Assembly (NCBI GenBank): GCA_031267115.1
Contig: JAIRZS010000279.1
Location: 1-9,064, forward strand
From: Treponema sp.
GTDB lineage: Bacteria; Spirochaetota; Spirochaetia; Treponematales; Breznakiellaceae
Length of the DNA stretch: 9,064 nt
Direction: 5' to 3'
Notes under the pieces: generated by a model
Database searches by the model: none
What the model was told of the DNA's origin: nothing
What the model saw: only the letters and a program-made list of their open reading frames with translations
Program-made: the position numbers and the translations under genes
Shown here: piece after piece, positions 4,191-9,064 of the stretch
Position numbering within the stretch: the first letter of the stretch is position 1
Layout of the letters: each line of letters starts with the position of its first letter

Positions 4191-6332
4191 ATGGAACAGG
4201 TTGTTTCCGGGCGGCGGGTGATGCGCCTCGCGGGGCTTGACTGCCCGCACTGCGCGGGGAAGATCGAGGCCTCGATTGGCCGTATCGAAGGGGTCCAGGG
4301 GGCTATCCTTGATTTTGTCTCCCAAAAGATAACTATCAGCGCGGCGGACAAAGCCAGGCTGCCGGCGATCATGGAGGAGGCGTCCGGGCTTGTACGGGAA
4401 ATAGAGCCGGGGATTCAGGTTTCCGTGGAAGGCAGGGAAAAGGCGAAGGCCGGCAGGGCCGGCCTTGAGGGGAAAGCCCTGGCCTACCGCGCGTTCCAGG
4501 CGGCGGGGGCGCTGGTTTTCGCGCTGGGGCTTATCGCCAGGTTCGAGGCGCCGCTGTCGCTGGCGGTGTTCCTCGCGAGCTACCTGCTTATCGGCTGGGA
4601 CGTGCTGCTCCGCGCGGCAAGGAACATTTCCCGCGGGCGGGTCTTTGACGAAAACTTCCTTATGTGTATCGCTACTGTCGGGGCCTTTGCCATAGGCGAA
4701 TATCCGGAAGGCGCGGCGGTGATGCTCTTCTACCAGGTTGGGGAATATTTTCAGAACCTGGCGGTGAACCGGTCGCGGACGTCGATATCGGCCCTGATGG
4801 ATATTAAGCCGGACTTTGCCCATGTAAAGAAAGGGGAAGAAATACTCACTGTACCCCCGGAGCAGGTGGTCCCCGGCGATCTTATCGTGGTCAAGGCCGG
4901 GGAGAAGGTGCCGCTTGACGGCCTGGTTGTGGAAGGCTTTTCCGCCCTGGATACTTCGGCCCTGACCGGGGAAGCCCTGCCGAGGGATGTGGGGCCGGGA
5001 AGCGAGATACTCTCCGGCTCCATCAACAAAAACGGCCTTTTGATTATCGAGGTCAGCCGGGAATTCGGCGAGTCTACCGTGTCGAAAATACTGAGGCTGG
5101 TGGAAAGCGCGGGCAGCAGGAAATCCCCGGCGGAAAATTTTATCACCAGGTTTGCCCGCTACTACACCCCTGTCGTGGTATTCGCCGCCGCGGCCCTGGC
5201 GTTTATCCCGCCGCTTGTCATTGAAGGCGCGGTTTTCGCGGAATGGATAAACCGGGGGCTGGTCTTCCTCGTCGTGTCCTGCCCCTGCGCCCTGGTAATA
5301 TCAATACCTTTAAGTTTTTTCGGCGGCATAGGCGGCGCGTCAAAGAAAGGCATACTGGTTAAAGGTTCCTGCTATCTTGACGCCCTTGCCAAAGTTGATA
5401 CGGTGGTTTTTGACAAGACAGGCACCCTTACAAGCGGCGTTTTTAAAGTTACCCGCATTATGCCCGCGGATGGATTTACCGAAGAGGAACTGCTTTTCTG
5501 CGCGGCCCACGGAGAACAGTATTCCAACCACCCTATTGCCCTTTCCATCCGCCAGGCCTATGGCCGGGCAACGGGCCGGAAAATTGAAAGCAGCCGGATC
5601 GGGCAGCCCGACGAGATAGCCGGGAAGGGAATACGGGTGAGGATCGACGGCAGGGACACTCTGATCGGCAACGATTCCCTGCTTGCCGCCGAAGGCATAG
5701 TTTACGAGAGGCCCGCGATTCCCGGGACCCTGGTGCATCTGGTTATCGAAAATGTGTACGCGGGCTGCCTGGTAATTTCCGACGAGCCCAAGCCGGACAG
5801 CGTACGGGCGGTGCAAAGCCTGAAGGCTGCCGGGGTAAAGAAAGTGGTCATGCTGACAGGCGACAGTAAAATCGCCGGGGAAGCTATTGGCCGCGAGCTG
5901 GGCCTTGACGCCGTGTATGCGGAACTGCTGCCCCAGGACAAAGTTGCCCAACTGGAAGCGCTGGAGGAGGGACGGGAAAACGGGGGAAACCTTGTCTTTG
6001 TGGGGGACGGCATCAACGACGCGCCGGCCCTTGCCCGAAGCGACATAGGCATTGCCATGGGCGGGGTCGGCTCCGATGCGGCGATTGAGGCGGCCGATGT
6101 GGTGCTTATGACCGACGAGCCGTCGAAACTTGCGGGCGCTATACAGATAGCCCGGAAAACCAAAGCCATAGTCTGGCAGAACATTGTCTTTGCCCTTGGG
6201 GTCAAAGCGGTGATCCTGGCCCTCGGCGCGCTGGGCATTGCGACTATGTGGGCCGCGGTATTCGGGGATGTGGGTGTCGCGCTTATCGCTATAACAAACG
6301 CCATGCGGGCGCTGCGTATAGGGCAAATTTAA
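4191..6332 (+). CDS. cadA: Zn/Cd/Pb-exporting P1B-type ATPase, 713 aa
   Basis: This inner-membrane pump uses ATP to export divalent soft metals. Domains in order: one N-terminal heavy-metal-associated domain (about 10-75) with metal motif D17-C18-P-H-C21; paired membrane helices from about residue 100; actuator loop TGE at 259-261; a transmembrane CPC metal site at 364-366; phosphorylation motif DKTGTLT with D408; the HP dipeptide H447-P448; MLTGD (554-558); and GDGIND with D606 and D610. In the final helix pair, K672 and D693 are 21 residues apart, as the metal-selective lysine and aspartate are in Escherichia coli ZntA. This places the protein in the Zn/Cd/Pb group (P1B-2), not the copper group. 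All catalytic residues are present and the length is typical for CadA/ZntA. Expression is presumably controlled by the upstream repressor. No terminator follows closely; a palindromic repeat begins about 60 bp on. The symbol reflects the CadC-like neighbour; zntA is equally defensible. Confidence 0.95.
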   Translation: MEQVVSGRRVMRLAGLDCPHCAGKIEASIGRIEGVQGAILDFVSQKITISAADKARLPAIMEEASGLVREIEPGIQVSVEGREKAKAGRAGLEGKALAYRAFQAAGALVFALGLIARFEAPLSLAVFLASYLLIGWDVLLRAARNISRGRVFDENFLMCIATVGAFAIGEYPEGAAVMLFYQVGEYFQNLAVNRSRTSISALMDIKPDFAHVKKGEEILTVPPEQVVPGDLIVVKAGEKVPLDGLVVEGFSALDTSALTGEALPRDVGPGSEILSGSINKNGLLIIEVSREFGESTVSKILRLVESAGSRKSPAENFITRFARYYTPVVVFAAAALAFIPPLVIEGAVFAEWINRGLVFLVVSCPCALVISIPLSFFGGIGGASKKGILVKGSCYLDALAKVDTVVFDKTGTLTSGVFKVTRIMPADGFTEEELLFCAAHGEQYSNHPIALSIRQAYGRATGRKIESSRIGQPDEIAGKGIRVRIDGRDTLIGNDSLLAAEGIVYERPAIPGTLVHLVIENVYAGCLVISDEPKPDSVRAVQSLKAAGVKKVVMLTGDSKIAGEAIGRELGLDAVYAELLPQDKVAQLEALEEGRENGGNLVFVGDGINDAPALARSDIGIAMGGVGSDAAIEAADVVLMTDEPSKLAGAIQIARKTKAIVWQNIVFALGVKAVILALGALGIATMWAAVFGDVGVALIAITNAMRALRIGQI

Positions 6333-6393
6333 CCGCGGCGGGTACCGGCCATCCACCTGCCCACCCATGCGGGCTATTCTTGACCTGCAAGAG

Positions 6394-6575
6394 GCCGGCA
6401 AGGATGCCGGCTGCGACGATTCATGAGTTTTTGCTCTGCAAAAACTCAAAGCCGGAAAACGGCAGGGATGCCGTTTTCCGGCAGCGCAAGGGATAGAAGC
6501 GGTATCCTTTTTTGCCGGAGGCAAAAAAGATACAAGCGGATAGCCCGGTCCCCGGCGGAGCCGGGGATGCGCCCA
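6394..6575 (+). repeat. Palindromic mosaic element, copy B
   Basis: It lies in the 330-bp gap after the ATPase gene; nothing recognisable was seen in 6333-6393. Hairpins in order: GCCGGC/GCCGGC (6394-6411, loop AAGGAT); TGAGTTTTTGC/GCAAAAACTCA (6424-6448, loop TCT); a perfect 13-bp stem GCCGGAAAACGGC (6451-6463) with its complement (6470-6482), loop AGGGAT; the conserved core 6484-6551 with its central hairpin (6502-6533); and TCCCCGGC/GCCGGGGA (6549-6567, loop GGA). It ends in GGATGCGCCCA (6565-6575), as copy A does. Core identity to copy A is 65 of 68, in direct orientation. In place of a simple terminator, these stems may end transcription of the metal operon. Confidence 0.7.
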
Positions 6576-6621
6576 AATTCCGCTTTGAAACATGGAACTA
6601 TTCCAAACGCCGGACGGTATC

Positions 6622-6651
6622 TTTACTGAATGGGCGGTGTTGCATTATATT
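6622..6651 (+). promoter_or_regulatory. Possible promoter of the PBP1A gene
   Basis: TTTACT (6622-6627) and TATATT (6646-6651) have an 18-bp spacer. Transcription would start near 6658, leaving a leader of about five bases before ATG 6663. No Shine-Dalgarno sequence is present in the AT-rich run before the ATG. The hexamer matches are fair, so this is tentative. Confidence 0.35.
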
Positions 6652-6662
6652 TATCTTATACA

Positions 6663-9064
6663 ATGAAAGGGTCTATCCTTCTCCGCGTGTTCGCGGCGGT
6701 CACGGTTATTACTGCTATTGGTATAGGCATCGGGCTGGGTCTGTCCCTGGCGGAAACGGCGAATGTCAAGAATCAGGAAAATTTCGTCGAATTTGCCCCG
6801 GCCCTGCCTACCAAGATACTCGATATAAACGGCAACCTTATTACCGAATTTTCCGCGGACGAAAAGCGGGAAATGGTTTCGCTGAACGGGCTTCCCCGCC
6901 ATCTTATCTACGCGGTGCTGGCCCGCGAGGACCCGGACTTCTACAACCACAAGGGCTTTAGTATCCGGGCTATCACGCGGGCGCTGATAGGGCAGATTCT
7001 CCGCAAAAACTGGGGAGGGGGTTCTACCATAACCCAGCAGGTAGCGGGGACACTCTACACGGACAGGACCGAACGGACCCTTTCCCGGAAAATCAGGGAA
7101 CTCTGGTGGGCTATCCAGATGGAACGGCGCTATACCAAGAACGAAATTCTGGAAATTTACCTCAATTATATGTATATGGGGCCGGGGGTCTACGGGGTAG
7201 AGGCGGCGAGCAAGTACTTTTTCGGGCACAGCGCCCGCGACATTACCCTGGCGGAGGCGGCGGTCCTGGTGATACAGCTTGCCAACCCTTCCCGCTACAA
7301 CCCGCTGGATAATCCCAATGTGGCAATGGAGCGGCAGCGTTCGGTGCTGGACCGCATGATCGAATTCGGCTACACGACCAGGGAAGAGGCCGACGCCTCG
7401 TTCAGCGAGTATTGGGCAAACTACGACTATACCAGGGCGTCCACCGCGGCCTACTACAACCGGGAAGACGCGGCGCCCTGGTTCAGCGAGTATGTGCGCC
7501 GGGAACTGGATGGGCTGATGTACGGCACTATGGACTATTACCGGGACGGGTACACCGTGCATACGACGCTGGACCTGGATTTCCAGAACGCCGCGGTAAA
7601 ATACATGGAACAGGGGCTTGTCAGGGCGAACAGGGAATACGCCCGCAGCGAAGGTTCCCGGCTGATCCAGGCCGAGCGCACCTATATACCTGTCGTCGAT
7701 CTCCTCTCCCTGGTTTTCGATCTGAACGGCATTCACGCTACATCCGACGCCCAGAACGAGCGCAAGGCGCAGTCCCGGTATACCAGGACCATCAACCCCG
7801 TGGTGGATATGGCGGCCCTGCTTTTCGGGCTTCAGGACCTTAAAACGATAACCAACTACGCTTACGCCGATCTGAAAGACACTACCGAGAAAAATGTGAT
7901 AGAGGGAGCGCTTATCACTATCGAAAACGAGACGGGTTATATCAAAGCGATTGTCGGCGGTTCCAAATACGACGAATCAAACCAGCTTATCAGGGCGACC
8001 CAGGGACGCATCATGCCCGGAAGCTCCTTCAAGCCGCTCTACTATTCGGCGGCCATTGACAGCAAAAAATTCACCCCCTCGACGCTGATATACGATCTCC
8101 CTATGGTGTTCCACAACGAGGACGGGACTCCCTATATCCCCCTTAACTTCCGGGGCGAATGGAAAGGCCCGGTGCTGCTCTACGACGCCCTTGCCCACTC
8201 CATGAACGTGCCGTCCCTCAAGATACTGGACGCTATCGGCTTTGACGCGGCCATTGACCGGGCGGCGCTGCTTCTGGGGATCTCCGATCCGGACGCAAAA
8301 CGGAGTACCTTCCCCCGGGTCTACCCCATGGGGCTGGGGATCATCTCGGTCGCGCCCATCCAAATGGCCCGCGCCTTCGCGGTATTCGCCAACCAGGGCC
8401 GCGACGTTACCCCCATCGCGATACGTTCGGTGGAGGACCGGAACGGCAGGGTGCTGCTGGACATCGAGCGGGATGTGCGGCTCAGCCAGCGGCGCATGGG
8501 GGACAAGGCCCAGCTTATAAGCCCGCAAAACGCCTATGTAATGACCTCGCTTATGAAAAGAACCGTGGAGTCGGGGACCCTGACCAGCGGGACCAATTCC
8601 GGAAGCAAGCTCGCCTACCGGGACGAGAACGGGAACCGCTACCGCATCCCCTCGGCGGGCAAGACCGGCACCACACAGAACTGGTCCGACGCGTGGACCG
8701 TAGGATTTACCCCCTACTATACCACGGCAATCTGGTTCGGCTTTGACAAGCCCGGCAATTCCCTGGGGCTTTCCCTTACCGGCGCTACTTTGGCCGGCCC
8801 TGTCTGGGGCGACTATATGCGCGACATACACACCGACCTTCCCATGAAGGACTTTATCCGGCCTTCCAGCGGGCTTGTGGATGTAACGGTCTGCTCTCTG
8901 TCCGGGCAGCTTAAAACGAACGCCTGCCCCGGCGGCGTAACCCTTACCTTTCTGGCCGGGACCCAGCCGACCACCTACTGCGACATGCACCTCGGCGGGG
9001 CGGAGCAGCGGAACATCATCGCGTCGGCAGGCGGCCTGCGCCTCGATACCCTGGCGATCAACGA
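6663..9064 (+). CDS. Class A penicillin-binding protein, PBP1A type (3' truncated by window)
   Basis: This bifunctional peptidoglycan synthase polymerises lipid II into glycan strands and cross-links stem peptides on the outer face of the inner membrane. The first 800 residues are present with an unbroken frame. A membrane anchor (about 7-30) follows a short basic N-terminus. The glycosyltransferase domain (GT51) carries the catalytic glutamate E89 in AREDPDFYNHKG, GGSTITQQ (119-126), and the KNEILEIYLNYMYMG segment. The transpeptidase domain has all three active-site motifs: SSFK with nucleophile S454 and K457, SMN at 513-515, and KTGTT at 667-671. The C-terminal part after about residue 735 contains several cysteines (VCSLSG, NACPGG, TYCDMH) and GTQPT, as often seen after the transpeptidase domain of PBP1A proteins. 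The ATG was chosen because it starts the membrane anchor; no Shine-Dalgarno site precedes it. The gene is separated from the metal operon by a repeat, so it probably has its own promoter. Confidence 0.95.
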   Translation, partial: MKGSILLRVFAAVTVITAIGIGIGLGLSLAETANVKNQENFVEFAPALPTKILDINGNLITEFSADEKREMVSLNGLPRHLIYAVLAREDPDFYNHKGFSIRAITRALIGQILRKNWGGGSTITQQVAGTLYTDRTERTLSRKIRELWWAIQMERRYTKNEILEIYLNYMYMGPGVYGVEAASKYFFGHSARDITLAEAAVLVIQLANPSRYNPLDNPNVAMERQRSVLDRMIEFGYTTREEADASFSEYWANYDYTRASTAAYYNREDAAPWFSEYVRRELDGLMYGTMDYYRDGYTVHTTLDLDFQNAAVKYMEQGLVRANREYARSEGSRLIQAERTYIPVVDLLSLVFDLNGIHATSDAQNERKAQSRYTRTINPVVDMAALLFGLQDLKTITNYAYADLKDTTEKNVIEGALITIENETGYIKAIVGGSKYDESNQLIRATQGRIMPGSSFKPLYYSAAIDSKKFTPSTLIYDLPMVFHNEDGTPYIPLNFRGEWKGPVLLYDALAHSMNVPSLKILDAIGFDAAIDRAALLLGISDPDAKRSTFPRVYPMGLGIISVAPIQMARAFAVFANQGRDVTPIAIRSVEDRNGRVLLDIERDVRLSQRRMGDKAQLISPQNAYVMTSLMKRTVESGTLTSGTNSGSKLAYRDENGNRYRIPSAGKTGTTQNWSDAWTVGFTPYYTTAIWFGFDKPGNSLGLSLTGATLAGPVWGDYMRDIHTDLPMKDFIRPSSGLVDVTVCSLSGQLKTNACPGGVTLTFLAGTQPTTYCDMHLGGAEQRNIIASAGGLRLDTLAIN

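Noticed and set aside
4191..6332. Copper-transporting ATPase as an alternative
   Set aside because: The K672/D693 pair and GDVG in the last helices match the Zn/Cd/Pb group, and the regulator has an SmtB/CadC metal site.
5340..6593. Long open frame antisense to the ATPase (417 codons)
   Set aside because: It shadows a well-defined ATPase gene and continues into the palindromic repeat. High GC at third positions makes such antisense frames common.
6651..7736. Long open frame antisense to the PBP gene (361 codons); a similar one lies at 7977-8990
   Set aside because: The sense strand encodes catalytic motifs throughout. The antisense products have no recognisable motif and no promoter or start signal.

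Overview
The window looks like chromosomal DNA from a moderately GC-rich bacterium, probably a spirochaete of the Treponema group. This rests on the overall style of the genes and on recollection of similar intergenic palindromes (GAGTTT..GC hairpins, GCGCAAGGGATWGAAGCGG cores) in termite-gut treponemes. It is an inference and was not checked against any database. Codon use is similar across all genes, and no phage, plasmid or transposase gene is visible.

Layout: (1) the last 50 codons of a transketolase (1-153, +); (2) about 580 bp without a gene, GC-rich and full of hairpins, ending in a 174-bp element bounded by perfect 14-bp inverted repeats (515-688); (3) a 357-residue protein of unknown function (733-1806, +); (4) a convergent dCMP deaminase (1842-2333, -), whose start codon lies only 16 bp from that of a divergent PfkB-family sugar-phosphate kinase (2350-3273, +); (5) a 520-bp gap carrying a mosaic of palindromes; (6) a metal-resistance operon made of a CadC/SmtB-type repressor (3795-4160, +) and a Zn/Cd/Pb P1B-type ATPase (4191-6332, +), with a promoter and an overlapping 16-bp palindromic operator; (7) a second palindromic mosaic that shares a 65/68-identical core with the first, in the same orientation; (8) a class A penicillin-binding protein of the PBP1A type (6663 to the window edge, +).

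How the genes work together: the repressor and ATPase form a self-contained metal sensor and exporter pair. The other genes are housekeeping functions: pentose phosphate/glycolytic metabolism, dUMP supply for thymidylate, and peptidoglycan synthesis.

Most notable points: (a) two near-identical palindromic elements in direct orientation flank the metal operon; (b) three genes (733, dCMP deaminase, kinase) have a sigma70-like promoter placed so that transcription would begin at or within a base of the ATG, with no Shine-Dalgarno sequence, which predicts leaderless mRNAs, whereas both metal-operon genes have clear Shine-Dalgarno sites; (c) the hairpins of the two mosaic elements keep their architecture while changing stem sequence, which suggests selection on structure. 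No clearly new multi-gene system is visible. The palindromic elements are the part least explained by known features.
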